Of a stretch of 64,000 bases of DNA, positions 40,301 through 50,998 are shown one piece after another (the stretch's first letter is position 1; every line of letters starts with the position of its first letter). Where the stretch lies: contig NZ_CP041660.1 in assembly GCF_007289895.1 (NCBI RefSeq), forward strand, positions 2,666,001 to 2,730,000. Reading direction: 5' to 3'. This stretch comes from Catenovulum sediminis. GTDB lineage: Bacteria; Pseudomonadota; Gammaproteobacteria; Enterobacterales; Alteromonadaceae. The translations under genes and the position numbers were made by a program. The notes under the pieces are model-generated. The model ran no database searches and was not told the DNA's origin. It saw only the letters and a program-made list of their open reading frames with translations.

Positions 40301-41661
40301 TGAGACATTTAAAAACAATTCTAACTGCTTCAGCGATTGCTTTAACGTCAATGTCGTTTGGCTCTTATGCCAACACAGCCGCGTTGGACCAGTTACTTAA
40401 CGAAGTAAAAAGTAACCGTGTTTCTGAAGCTAAAATAAACAAACAACGTGAAGCAGAATTTCGTGCTGCACGAGATCAAAAACAAGCTTTACTTAACAAA
40501 GCGAAAAAAGAATTAGCTGATGAGCAAGCGCGTCAAAAACGCTTACAGCAAACATTCGCAGATAACGAAAATCGAATCACCGACAAAACTAAAGAGCTTG
40601 ATGATGCGAAAGGCACATTAGGTGAAATGTTTGGTGTTGTGCGTCAAGCATCAGGTGAAACGGTTGGACGAATCGCAACATCTATCGTTAGTGCTCAACC
40701 TGAATATGCAAACCGTACTGAACTTTTAGCTAAGTTAGCGGAAGCAAAAGAACTACCTAAACTAAATGAACTTGAAGAGCTTTGGTTTGCGTTACAGACC
40801 GAAATGACTGAGTCAGCAAAAGTTGTTAAGTTCGACGCAAGTGTTGTTGGTTTAGATGGTTCAGAGTCAATGCAAACAGTTACTCGAGTGGGTACGTTCA
40901 ACTTACTAGGTGAAGACAAGTACTTAAAGTTCAACTCAGAAAGCGATCAAATCGAACCTTTAGGTCGTCAGCCTGAAAGCCACATGGTTGCCTCTGTTGC
41001 TGATTTTAACAGTACAACTTCTGGTTTCGCTGGTTTATACCTAGATCCATCTCGTGGTGCGATTCTTGATATTTTCAAGCAAAAAGCAACTATGATGGAA
41101 CGCTATCATCAGGGTGGTTTACCAGGTTATGTGATTACAGTTGTGTTACTAATCGGTGCGCTTATCTCTCTTGAACGCTTTATCACATTAACTGTTGTGG
41201 GTGCGAAGATTAAGTCTCAGCTTAAAAACTTACAAAGCCCAAGCCAGAAAAATCCACTTGGCCGCATCTTAAGTGTTTATGATTCTAACAAAAGCGTAGA
41301 CACTGAAACATTAGAGCTAAAATTGGATGAAGCTATCTTGCGCGAAACACCAAGTATTGAACGTGGTGTCAACGTAATCAAGATTTTAGCAGCAATCGCG
41401 CCTTTATTAGGTCTACTAGGTACAGTTACAGGTATGATTGGTACTTTCCAATCGATTACATTGTTCGGTACAGGTGACCCGAAAATTATGGCCGGCGATA
41501 TCTCAATGGCATTGGTAACGACTGCACAAGGTCTAATTGCAGCACTACCTCTAATTTTCTTACACAGCATCACGGCTGCTAAGAGTAAGTCAATTGTCCA
41601 TGTACTTGAAGAACAAAGTGCAGGCATTGTAGCTTCTCACGCGGAGAAGGAGCGAGCATAA
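40300..41661 (+). CDS. ttpC: TtpC-type MotA/TolQ/ExbB protein
   Basis: 453 residues: signal peptide, a large periplasmic coiled-coil part (about residues 25-260) and a C-terminal ExbB-like domain with three membrane helices (GYVITVVLLIGALISLE; APLLGLLGTVTGMIGTFQS; ALVTTAQGLIAALPLIF). In Vibrio, TtpC is an extra component required by the TonB2 system. Placed between DUF3450 and exbB as expected. Confidence 0.9.
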   Translation: MRHLKTILTASAIALTSMSFGSYANTAALDQLLNEVKSNRVSEAKINKQREAEFRAARDQKQALLNKAKKELADEQARQKRLQQTFADNENRITDKTKELDDAKGTLGEMFGVVRQASGETVGRIATSIVSAQPEYANRTELLAKLAEAKELPKLNELEELWFALQTEMTESAKVVKFDASVVGLDGSESMQTVTRVGTFNLLGEDKYLKFNSESDQIEPLGRQPESHMVASVADFNSTTSGFAGLYLDPSRGAILDIFKQKATMMERYHQGGLPGYVITVVLLIGALISLERFITLTVVGAKIKSQLKNLQSPSQKNPLGRILSVYDSNKSVDTETLELKLDEAILRETPSIERGVNVIKILAAIAPLLGLLGTVTGMIGTFQSITLFGTGDPKIMAGDISMALVTTAQGLIAALPLIFLHSITAAKSKSIVHVLEEQSAGIVASHAEKERA

Positions 41662-41662
41662 G

Positions 41663-42187
41663 ATGTTATACCTGATAGAACTTTGGGAAACTGTCAGGGG
41701 ATTTATATCAACCGGGGGCGACGTATTATGGATCGTCTTCGGGGTGCTAGCTGTCATGTGGATTTTAATGATTGAACGATATTGGTTCATGTTTATAGAA
41801 TTTCCAAAACTTCGAAAAAATATTATCGAACGTTGGGATTCACGTGAAGATACGACTTCCTGGTATGCACACAGAGTGCGAGATGCCTGGATTTCTGAAG
41901 CATCAGAATTGCTGAACGCCAGAATTCTTTTGATTAAAACCCTAGTGGCAGTCTGTCCTTTAATCGGTTTGTTCGGCACAGTAACAGGTATGATTTCAGT
42001 TTTTGAAACCATGGCTGTCTCTGGAACGGGTAACCCTCGCTTAATGGCATCGGGTATTTCCATGGCAACAATACCTACAATGGCAGGTATGGTTGCGGCG
42101 CTTTCTGGGGTTTTCTTTAGCTCTAGAATTGAAACACGCGTTCGAGTGGAAGTGGAAAAGTTAGTGGATAGTTTGCCACATCATTAG
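41663..42187 (+). CDS. exbB2: ExbB-family proton channel subunit
   Basis: 174-residue membrane protein with an N-terminal helix, then the conserved pair KTLVAVCPLIGLFGTVTGMI and AGMVAALSGVFFSS. Works with ExbD to convert the proton gradient into TonB movement. It starts one base after the ttpC stop. Shorter than E. coli ExbB, as usual for the TonB2 type. Confidence 0.92.
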   Translation: MLYLIELWETVRGFISTGGDVLWIVFGVLAVMWILMIERYWFMFIEFPKLRKNIIERWDSREDTTSWYAHRVRDAWISEASELLNARILLIKTLVAVCPLIGLFGTVTGMISVFETMAVSGTGNPRLMASGISMATIPTMAGMVAALSGVFFSSRIETRVRVEVEKLVDSLPHH

Positions 42188-42198
42188 AGAGAATTATT

Positions 42199-42597
42199 AT
42201 GGCACGTAGACATCGCCGAGAAGAAGAAGATGCAGCGATTGACATGACGCCGATGCTAGACATCGTATTCATCATGTTGATCTTCTTTATCGTAACGACC
42301 TCTTTCGTAAAGGAAGCGGGTATAGAAGTAAATAAACCAGAAGCTAGCCAGTCTAAATCTGAGCCTAAAGCGAATATCTTTATCGCAATTAACGAAAATG
42401 GTGATATTTGGATGGACAAGCGTATGGTTGACGTTGAACGTGTACAAGCTAACCTTGAGAAAATGTTAGCCGAGCAGTCAACTGATACTGTAATTGTACA
42501 GGCTGACAAAGAGGCGAAACATGGCAAAGTAATGAAAGTCATGGATCAAATCAAAGCGGCTGGTATAGATAAAATCGTAGTTGCGGGGAAAAAGTAA
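42199..42597 (+). CDS. exbD2: ExbD-family subunit
   Basis: 132 residues: short cytoplasmic basic N-terminus, one membrane helix with the functional Asp in TPMLDIVFIMLIFFIV, and a periplasmic domain ending in the IKAAGIDKIVVAGKK segment. Partner of the preceding ExbB. tonB follows one base after the stop. Confidence 0.94.
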   Translation: MARRHRREEEDAAIDMTPMLDIVFIMLIFFIVTTSFVKEAGIEVNKPEASQSKSEPKANIFIAINENGDIWMDKRMVDVERVQANLEKMLAEQSTDTVIVQADKEAKHGKVMKVMDQIKAAGIDKIVVAGKK

Positions 42598-42598
42598 T

Positions 42599-43213
42599 AT
42601 GATCCGCCTACTGTTATCCATACCAATAGGCATCGCGATAACATTCGGCCTGTTTGTTCTAATGGCAGAATTAATTGCCAACAATCAGAGAGGGCCTGAA
42701 GCAGGTGAAGAGGCCCCTCGAATTGATATCGTGATGCAGAAGCCGTCGGATTCTGTTCAACAAAGAACTAGAACGCCGCCACCGCCGCCACCGCCGCCTC
42801 AGTCTCCGCCTCCGCCGCAACAGGCAGAGCCAGATACAACTAAGGCAGATGCTGGTGGTATTAACTTAGATGTTCCTAACGTTAGTACCGGTGGAGTTGA
42901 TGTCGGTCTTGGTGACATAAGTGGCGCCATGATGAAAGATGGTGACGCGACACCAATAGTCCGGATTGAACCTCGTTACCCTGCTCAGGCAGCGCGAGAT
43001 GGAATTGAAGGCTGGGTTGAACTAAGCTTTACAATTGATGAAGTCGGTGGCGTCATCGATGTGGAAGTTCTCAACTCAGAACCTCGACGTATATTTGACC
43101 GTGAGGCGAAAAAAGCGTTGGGTAAATGGAAATACAAACCAAAAATTGTTGATGGAAAACCAGTCAAACAACCGGGTCTAACGGTTAGATTGGATTTCTC
43201 TCTAGCAAAATAA
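42599..43213 (+). CDS. tonB2: TonB energy transducer
   Basis: 204 residues: N-terminal membrane anchor (LLLSIPIGIAITFGLFVLMA), a proline-rich spacer (about residues 58-80, with runs of Pro) and a C-terminal TonB domain (RYPAQAARDGIEGWVELSFT and KALGKWKYKP). It carries energy to outer-membrane receptors such as the thiamine receptor in this window. ATG 42599 is chosen because it lies right after exbD. A stem GGTTAGC...GCTAACC (43239-43266) sits between it and the next gene. Confidence 0.95.
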   Translation: MIRLLLSIPIGIAITFGLFVLMAELIANNQRGPEAGEEAPRIDIVMQKPSDSVQQRTRTPPPPPPPPQSPPPPQQAEPDTTKADAGGINLDVPNVSTGGVDVGLGDISGAMMKDGDATPIVRIEPRYPAQAARDGIEGWVELSFTIDEVGGVIDVEVLNSEPRRIFDREAKKALGKWKYKPKIVDGKPVKQPGLTVRLDFSLAK

Positions 43214-43277
43214 GGTTGTTTTTCACTCAATTGAAGAAGGTTAGCTTACCCTTCAGTAGGCTAACCCCGGAGACAGT

Positions 43278-44552
43278 ATGAAACTCTCACGATTGATTTT
43301 ATCCGCTGTTTTAGTCGGTAGTAGTTTATCGGCCGTAGTTATGCCGTTAGACGTAGCTGCTAAAACTTTGGAAGAAAGAAAAAAGGAAAGACCTGTAGAG
43401 GTCATGTCCGAAAGAGTCGGTAAAAAAGTTGCGGAAGCAATAGACATGATGACAGGCGGTGAAGATGGTGAGAACAAAGCACCTTTACCAGATGTCATCA
43501 AAATGCTTGAAGATATTGACGTCAAAAAAGAGTTTGACAAGGCGTTTTTATCTCAATTGACTGGTAAATTGTATGCGCAAGAAGGCGAATACAAAAAGGC
43601 GATTGAAAAAATCAAGTATGCTGCCGATTTAGATGTATTAAGCTGGGATGACCAGGCTGGTGTGTTAAAACTTTTGGCTGTATTAAGCTTGCAGGAAGAG
43701 AAATACCAAAATGCTATAGATTACTATAACAAATGGTATGGCTTTACTGAGAAGCACGACCCTCAAGTATATACACATAAAGCTTTGAGTTATTATCAGT
43801 TGAAAAATTATGCTAAAACAGTTGAACAAGCTGATTTAGCAATTAAGCACGCAGATGAGCCAAAAGCAGATGCTTATCAGTTGAAAATGTCAGCTTATGT
43901 AGATACTAAAAACTACAAGAAAGCGATTGATGTTTGTATTGCTGCGTTGCAGTACTTCCCAGAAGATAAAAAATGGTGGGTTCCACTTGCTCAATTTTAT
44001 CTAATGGAAGAAGATTATGCGCGCGCTTTATCAACGTTTGAGTTATCTGAAATGCAAGGGTTTTTAAACAAGCCTGCACATTACACAACTTTGGCGCAAT
44101 TATATTCAATGTATGGTATTCCGTATAAAGCGGCTAAGACAATGGAAAAGCATATTGACTCAGGGTTAATCGAGAAAAACGCGAAAAACCTGTCAGTAAC
44201 TGCTAACTACTATCACCAAGCATCTGATTATAAGAAAGCGGCGCAAACTTATTTAGCTGCCGCAAAGTTGAGCGAAGATCCTGAACACTATAGAAAATCA
44301 GGTGATTTGTTGGCCATCGCGGAAGACTATAAAAGTGCTATTGATGCCTACGAGAAAGCCATTGATTTCGGCAGCGAAAAGCTTGCTCAAATTAAGGTTT
44401 CGTTAATAGAAGCTCATTTTTACTTGGGTAACTATAAAAAAGCGTATCAATATGCCAAAGAAAGTTTGCAATCAAAACAGCACAAGCGTATGGCGCAAGG
44501 CTGGATTGGCTATATAAAAGATACAGCACAGCGTAAAAACGTATCTATATAA
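43278..44552 (+). CDS. TPR-repeat periplasmic protein of the TonB operon
   Basis: 424 residues: signal peptide (MKLSRLILSAVLVGSSLSAV...) and a series of tetratricopeptide repeats (for example YKKAIEKIKYAADLD, YQNAIDYYNKWYG, YKSAIDAYEKAID). A TPR gene ends the TonB2 operons of related bacteria and is often needed for full activity. It may organise the periplasmic complex; the role is inferred from location. Confidence 0.88.
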   Translation: MKLSRLILSAVLVGSSLSAVVMPLDVAAKTLEERKKERPVEVMSERVGKKVAEAIDMMTGGEDGENKAPLPDVIKMLEDIDVKKEFDKAFLSQLTGKLYAQEGEYKKAIEKIKYAADLDVLSWDDQAGVLKLLAVLSLQEEKYQNAIDYYNKWYGFTEKHDPQVYTHKALSYYQLKNYAKTVEQADLAIKHADEPKADAYQLKMSAYVDTKNYKKAIDVCIAALQYFPEDKKWWVPLAQFYLMEEDYARALSTFELSEMQGFLNKPAHYTTLAQLYSMYGIPYKAAKTMEKHIDSGLIEKNAKNLSVTANYYHQASDYKKAAQTYLAAAKLSEDPEHYRKSGDLLAIAEDYKSAIDAYEKAIDFGSEKLAQIKVSLIEAHFYLGNYKKAYQYAKESLQSKQHKRMAQGWIGYIKDTAQRKNVSI

Positions 44553-44576
44553 CTTTCTACTTTTATCAGTGATTTG

Positions 44577-44602
44577 AAAAAGGAGCGCAAGCTCCTTTTT
44601 TT
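44577..44602 (+). terminator. Terminator of the TonB operon
   Basis: Stem AAAAAGGAGC / GCTCCTTTTT with loop GCAA, followed by T residues. It separates the TonB operon from the RiPP locus. Confidence 0.92.
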
Positions 44603-44624
44603 ATGCACAAAAAAGTTTTTCTTA

Positions 44625-44653
44625 ATGCGGAATTTTTGAAATATATTCTGCAT
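44625..44653. promoter_or_regulatory. Inverted repeat upstream of the RiPP precursor gene
   Basis: ATGCGGAAT (44625-44633) and ATTCTGCAT (44645-44653) pair at 8 of 9 positions with an 11-base spacer. It lies 50-78 bases before the precursor ATG, where an operator would be expected. Chance cannot be excluded. Confidence 0.35.
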
Positions 44654-44702
44654 CATTCGGGTCATCTAAGGGAATTAAAATATTCTAATAGGACATTTTT
44701 AT

Positions 44703-45107
44703 ATGAGAGCTTTAAAAAAATCATCTGTAGCAGCGACATTAGGTGCGGTCGTTGTTGGATCTTTAACGACTGTTGAACTTGCCCAAGCCAACCCTTTTGC
44801 CATGCAGCATTTAGCCGCTGGATATGAATTGGCTGCCGGCGAAGCTAAATGCGGAGAAGGCAAGTGCGGCGCTAAAGCCGACAAAGAAGCTAAATGCGGT
44901 GAAGGCAAGTGTGGCGCTAAAGCCGATAAAGAAGCTAAATGCGGTGAAGGCAAGTGTGGCGCTAAAGCCGACAAAGAAGCTAAATGCGGAGAAGGCAAGT
45001 GTGGCGCTAAAGCTGATAAAGAAGCTAAATGCGGTGAAGGCAAGTGTGGCGCTAAAGCCGACAAAGAAGCTAAATGCGGTGAAGGCAAGTGCGGTAGCAA
45101 AAAATAA
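44703..45107 (+). CDS. hvfA: HvfA/bufferin-like RiPP precursor with EGKCG repeats
   Basis: 134 residues: an N-terminal signal peptide (RALKKSSVAATLGAVVVGSL, likely cut after LAQA) and a repeat region in which a 15-residue unit (EAKCGEGKCGAKADK) occurs six times, the last shortened. This gives six EAKCG and six EGKCG motifs and twelve Cys, the only Cys in the protein. HvfA of Haemophilus influenzae carries the same EGKCG motifs, which HvfB-HvfC convert into copper-binding groups. The stop shares one base with the DUF692 start. An AGGA lies nine bases before the ATG. Confidence 0.88.
   Translation: MRALKKSSVAATLGAVVVGSLTTVELAQANPFAMQHLAAGYELAAGEAKCGEGKCGAKADKEAKCGEGKCGAKADKEAKCGEGKCGAKADKEAKCGEGKCGAKADKEAKCGEGKCGAKADKEAKCGEGKCGSKK
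44841..45104 (+). repeat. Six 45-bp in-frame repeats in the RiPP precursor
   Basis: The unit starts GAAGCTAAATGCGG and repeats at 44841, 44886, 44931, 44976, 45021 and 45066; the last is cut short. Copies differ at a few wobble positions (GGA or GGT, TGC or TGT, GCC or GCT, GAC or GAT), so the peptide is kept while the DNA drifts. Confidence 0.95.
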
Positions 45108-45949
45108 TGTTTGATGGTTTACATGGTGCGGGTCTAGGACTGCGCAGAGAGTTTATCGAGCACATCGACGAGCGTATGGATTCTGAATTGGACTTCCTAG
45201 AGGTTGCACCTGAAAACTGGATTAAAATGGGTGGCCGGTATGGCCACTTGTTTGAGCAGCTTACAGACAAATTCCAATTTACCTGCCATGGGTTATCTTT
45301 ATCAATTGGGAGTCCTGATCCGCTAGATGTAAACTTCGTTAAACAAGTGAAAACTTTTTTAGATAAACATAATATTGTTTTATATTCTGAGCACTTGAGT
45401 TTCTGCTCTGCGCAAGGACACCTATATGATTTAATGCCAATTCCTTTTACTTACGAGGCGGCGCATTATGTTGCTAACAGGGTAAAGCAAGTACAGGATA
45501 TTATCGAACGTCCTTTGGTGTTAGAAAACGTATCTTATTATACGCCATTAATGCAGGAAATAAGTGAATTGGAATTTACCAAAACTGTATTGGAAGAATC
45601 AGGTGCCTTGATGTTATTAGATGTAAATAACGTTTATGTAAATTCTATTAATCATAACTATGATGCCGAATTATTTATTTCTGGTTTACCTTCAGAAAAA
45701 GTTGTTTATGGGCATATTGCCGGCCATTATAATCAAGACATAGATCTCATAATCGATACTCATGGCGCTGATGTTATTGAACCTGTTTGGAAGTTGTTAG
45801 AATTCGCATATCAACAACATGGTTGTTTCCCGACTTTATTAGAAAGAGACTTTAATATTCCTTCTGTTGAGCAAATGCTTGAAGAAGTCCGATGTATCAG
45901 CAAAATACAGGCCGCAGTCAATAAGCTTAATTTGAGTATCAATGCATAA
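45107..45949 (+). CDS. hvfB: DUF692 multi-iron maturation enzyme (HvfB/MbnB/BufB type)
   Basis: 280-residue TIM-barrel enzyme. Expected metal ligands are present: His in TCHGLSLSIG, Glu and His in YSEHLSF, Glu in LENVSYY, Asp and Asn in LLDVNNVYV, His in GHIAGH and DTHG, and Glu/Asp in LLERDFN. In the methanobactin and HvfABC systems these proteins use non-haem iron and oxygen to turn Cys into oxazolone/thioamide. It begins on the last base of the precursor stop and overlaps the DUF2063 gene by 8 bases. Confidence 0.92.
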   Translation: MFDGLHGAGLGLRREFIEHIDERMDSELDFLEVAPENWIKMGGRYGHLFEQLTDKFQFTCHGLSLSIGSPDPLDVNFVKQVKTFLDKHNIVLYSEHLSFCSAQGHLYDLMPIPFTYEAAHYVANRVKQVQDIIERPLVLENVSYYTPLMQEISELEFTKTVLEESGALMLLDVNNVYVNSINHNYDAELFISGLPSEKVVYGHIAGHYNQDIDLIIDTHGADVIEPVWKLLEFAYQQHGCFPTLLERDFNIPSVEQMLEEVRCISKIQAAVNKLNLSINA

Positions 45950-46679
45950 ATTTCAACAAGTGCAATTGGATTTTGCAAAAACGATTCGAAATCCGCTTAA
46001 TTCAGGCAAGTGCAGCACATTCCCAGAACAGCGTGTCGCGGTATATCAAGAACTTTTTATCAATAATATGCAAGATAGCCTTACTACGGTATTTCCGGTA
46101 TTGGCCAAAATATATGGTGAGGTAAATTGGCCGAAAGTTGTCAGACAATTTTTTCAGATACATAAAAGCCGGTCACCTTATTTTAGTGATTTAGCATCTG
46201 AATTTATTGATTTTTTAAGTGAAGAATATGATAGCAAAGACGCTCCGCCATTTTATCTTTATCTGGCCCACTATGAATGGCTTGAATTAAGTATTGCGAT
46301 AAAACAGGCATCATACAAACGAAGCAAAATAAAAAATCTTGAAACGCAATTTTTTGTTTTATCAGATGTTGCTCAGATGGTCTCTTACCCTTTTCCAGTG
46401 CATAAAATAACTGTCGATTACCAGCCACAAGCAGAGCAAGATACAACATATCTGGTAGTCTATCGCGATTTTAATGAAAGGGTTCAATTTTTAGAGATTA
46501 ACGCTGTATTAGCTTTTACATTAGATTTAGTCGATAAATCTGTGGCAAATACTTTTTCTGCTCTGTTGGGTGAAGTTACTAAACACTTGCCTCAAATATC
46601 TGCAACACAATTGGAAAATGGACTAAAAACGAGACTGAGTGAGTTGGCAGAGGTTGGCATTATAGTAAATAAGAAATAA
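45942..46679 (+). CDS. hvfC: DUF2063 partner protein (HvfC/BufC type)
   Basis: 245 residues. The N-terminal half (LDFAKTIRNPLN... and VYQELFINNMQDSLTTVFPVLAKIYG) matches the DUF2063 putative DNA-binding/partner domain that accompanies DUF692 proteins. In HvfBC and BufBC the pair form the working enzyme, DUF2063 presenting the precursor. It overlaps the hvfB end by 8 bases. Its C-terminal half (PFPVHKITVDYQ) is less conserved. Confidence 0.88.
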   Translation: MHKFQQVQLDFAKTIRNPLNSGKCSTFPEQRVAVYQELFINNMQDSLTTVFPVLAKIYGEVNWPKVVRQFFQIHKSRSPYFSDLASEFIDFLSEEYDSKDAPPFYLYLAHYEWLELSIAIKQASYKRSKIKNLETQFFVLSDVAQMVSYPFPVHKITVDYQPQAEQDTTYLVVYRDFNERVQFLEINAVLAFTLDLVDKSVANTFSALLGEVTKHLPQISATQLENGLKTRLSELAEVGIIVNKK

Positions 46680-46738
46680 TTATTTGGAATTGACGTAACT
46701 TTTGTCTAACATACGCAAAAATTTTTAGGAGGAGATAT

Positions 46739-46867
46739 ATGTCTCATCATGATCATCAGTTTGAAGAAACTTCAAACGTGGGCCATTTATTAGCGGCAGT
46801 GGCCGTGACTATTGCCTTACCTTTGCTACCAGCTGTATTAGGTTGGTATATCATTTTAGCAAAGTAA
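46739..46867 (+). CDS. Small His-rich membrane protein
   Basis: 42 residues from ATG 46739, with a very strong ribosome-binding site AGGAGGAG three to ten bases before. The N-terminus MSHHDHQFEE is rich in His and acid residues and is followed by one hydrophobic helix (about residues 16-40, LLAAVAVTIALPLLPAVLGW). It starts 59 bases after the hvfC-like stop with no terminator between, so it may belong to the RiPP operon. I do not recognise the family. The His-rich head could bind metal (inference). Confidence 0.65.
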   Translation: MSHHDHQFEETSNVGHLLAAVAVTIALPLLPAVLGWYIILAK

Positions 46868-46894
46868 AACAAAAACATTTTTACAGTTAAGGAC

Positions 46895-46955
46895 TTGGCA
46901 AATATGCCAATTTGAAACTTTTTGGCAGTTTTTGTGACTAACAAATACTGCCAAA
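46895..46955. repeat. Two TTGGCA hairpins before the receiver gene
   Basis: TTGGCA-AATA-TGCCAA at 46895-46910 is a perfect hairpin, and TTTGGCAGT (46921-46929) pairs with ACTGCCAAA (46947-46955). The same TTGGCA core appears four times in 61 bases, twice in each direction. They may be a terminator-like structure for the small gene or operator sites for the receiver gene. Confidence 0.5.
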
Positions 46956-46982
46956 GTTATTCAGGGTAGAAGGTTAAACATT

Positions 46983-47351
46983 ATGAAAGTATTACTAGTT
47001 GATGATAACGTTGCGTTACGCCATCAAATTGCCGAGCAGTTGTTTGCCAATGGTTTTGAGGTAGAGCAAGCTGACAATGGTTTATCAGGCCTTAATAAAG
47101 CAAAAAATAGTTCATTTGATATCGTCGTTACTGACTTTAAAATGCCGATTATTGATGGTGTTAAGTTATCAGAGAATTTAATAAACGACTTAAATTATCA
47201 AGCTCAACAAATATTAATATTAACGACAGACACCAGTGCACAAGCCATTTTCAATATCGAAAAATTAAAGTTGGAATGGTTAGCTAAACCGGTAGAATTT
47301 GAACAAATCTTAGCTGCAATTCAGCACGCAGATGAAGGAGCAGCAGCTTAA
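46983..47351 (+). CDS. Single-domain response regulator (CheY-like)
   Basis: 122-residue receiver without output domain. Acidic pair in LLVDDNVALR, phosphoacceptor Asp in IVVTDFKMPIIDG, Thr in LILTTDT and Lys in WLAKPVEF are all present, so it is competent. No sensor kinase is adjacent; the partner is unknown. AAGG about 11 bases before the ATG is the likely ribosome-binding site. Confidence 0.92.
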   Translation: MKVLLVDDNVALRHQIAEQLFANGFEVEQADNGLSGLNKAKNSSFDIVVTDFKMPIIDGVKLSENLINDLNYQAQQILILTTDTSAQAIFNIEKLKLEWLAKPVEFEQILAAIQHADEGAAA

Positions 47352-47358
47352 TCTTTAA

Positions 47359-47390
47359 ACATACTTTAAGCCTGTTGGCTTAAAGTATGT
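47359..47390 (+). other. Perfect stem-loop after the receiver gene
   Basis: ACATACTTTAAGCC pairs perfectly with GGCTTAAAGTATGT (14 bp) around a TGTT loop. No T run follows, so it is not a standard terminator. It may stabilise the 3' end or act with Rho. Confidence 0.65.
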
Positions 47391-47468
47391 AAGCTTGAAG
47401 CAGGATAGCTTGCAATTTGGTTCCATTTTGTTTTAATGCTGCCAAGCAAAACGTATTGGAACCTAAAA

Positions 47469-48017
47469 ATGACAGAGCAAGCTAATTTGGACTATATCAG
47501 ATCCAGCATTAAAACCATTCCTAATTATCCCAAAGAAGGGATCATGTTCAGAGATGTCACTTCTTTGATCGAAGATGGCAAAGCTTTCGCCATGTCAGTA
47601 AATGCGTTGGCAGCACAATACAAAGACAAACATATCACTAAAGTTGTCGGTGCAGAAGCGAGGGGATTTATTTTTGGCGCAGCCGTTGCAAATGTATTAG
47701 GGGCTGGTTTTGTGTTAGCCCGTAAGCCGAATAAACTTCCACGTGAGACCGTAAGACAAAGCTATCAGTTGGAATATGGTGAAGACGAACTGCATATCCA
47801 CAAAGACGCTTTAACCGCTGACGATCATGTTTTAATGATTGACGATTTAATTGCAACAGGCGGTACAATGGAAGCCGCCGTAAAGATGGTACGTTCATTA
47901 GGAGCAAAAGTTGAAGATGCAGCTTTTGTTATCTCGCTACCTGATTTAGGTGGTTTAGCTAAACTGCAAGCATTAGATGTACAAGCATATAGTTTAGTGA
48001 GTTTTAACGGAGAGTAA
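47469..48017 (+). CDS. apt: Adenine phosphoribosyltransferase
   Basis: Purine salvage enzyme, adenine plus PRPP to AMP. From ATG 47469 the product has 182 residues, with [15 protein letters not shown] near the start, [13 protein letters not shown] and the PRPP-binding [14 protein letters not shown]. dnaX starts 8 bases after the stop, as in E. coli (apt-dnaX-ybaB-recR). Confidence 0.97.
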   Translation: MTEQANLDYIRSSIKTIPNYPKEGIMFRDVTSLIEDGKAFAMSVNALAAQYKDKHITKVVGAEARGFIFGAAVANVLGAGFVLARKPNKLPRETVRQSYQLEYGEDELHIHKDALTADDHVLMIDDLIATGGTMEAAVKMVRSLGAKVEDAAFVISLPDLGGLAKLQALDVQAYSLVSFNGE

Positions 48018-48025
48018 TATCTAAA

Positions 48026-50599
<2,574 letters not shown>

Positions 50600-50650
50600 T
50601 ACTGCAAATAATATTGCAAATTAATTGAATTAAATTGAAGGTAATAAAAT

Positions 50651-50980
50651 ATGTTTAAAGGTGGTGGATTGGGCAATATGATGAAGCAAGCGCAACAAAT
50701 GCAAGAGCGCATGCAAAAAGCCCAACAAGAGATCGCTAATATGGAAGTTATTGGTGAATCAGGCGCAGGCATGGTAAAAGTGACTATGTTAGGCAATCAC
50801 AATGTTAAAAGAGTTGAAATCGATCCAAGTTTATTGGATGACGATAAAGAAATGTTGGAAGATCTGATGGCCGCTGCGGTGAATGATGCCGTCCGTCGAG
50901 TTGAAAAACAAAATCAAGAGAAAATGGCTGAAATTACCGGCGGTATGCAATTACCACCTGGTATGAAAATGCCGTTTTAG
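50651..50980 (+). CDS. ybaB: YbaB/EbfC nucleoid-associated protein
   Basis: 109-residue DNA-binding protein that works as a dimer. Signature stretches are [22 protein letters not shown] at the start (amphipathic helix, shown in part) and [23 protein letters not shown]. It lies between dnaX and recR, the standard order. Confidence 0.96.
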   Translation: MFKGGGLGNMMKQAQQMQERMQKAQQEIANMEVIGESGAGMVKVTMLGNHNVKRVEIDPSLLDDDKEMLEDLMAAAVNDAVRRVEKQNQEKMAEITGGMQLPPGMKMPF

Positions 50981-50998
50981 CGCAGTTAAAGAGTATTC

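Noticed and set aside
44699-45114. Frames opposite or shifted to the RiPP precursor (LPSPHLASLSALA and VKASVALKP repeats)
   Set aside because: Shadows of the 45-bp repeat; the plus-strand frame with signal peptide and Cys motifs is the real one.
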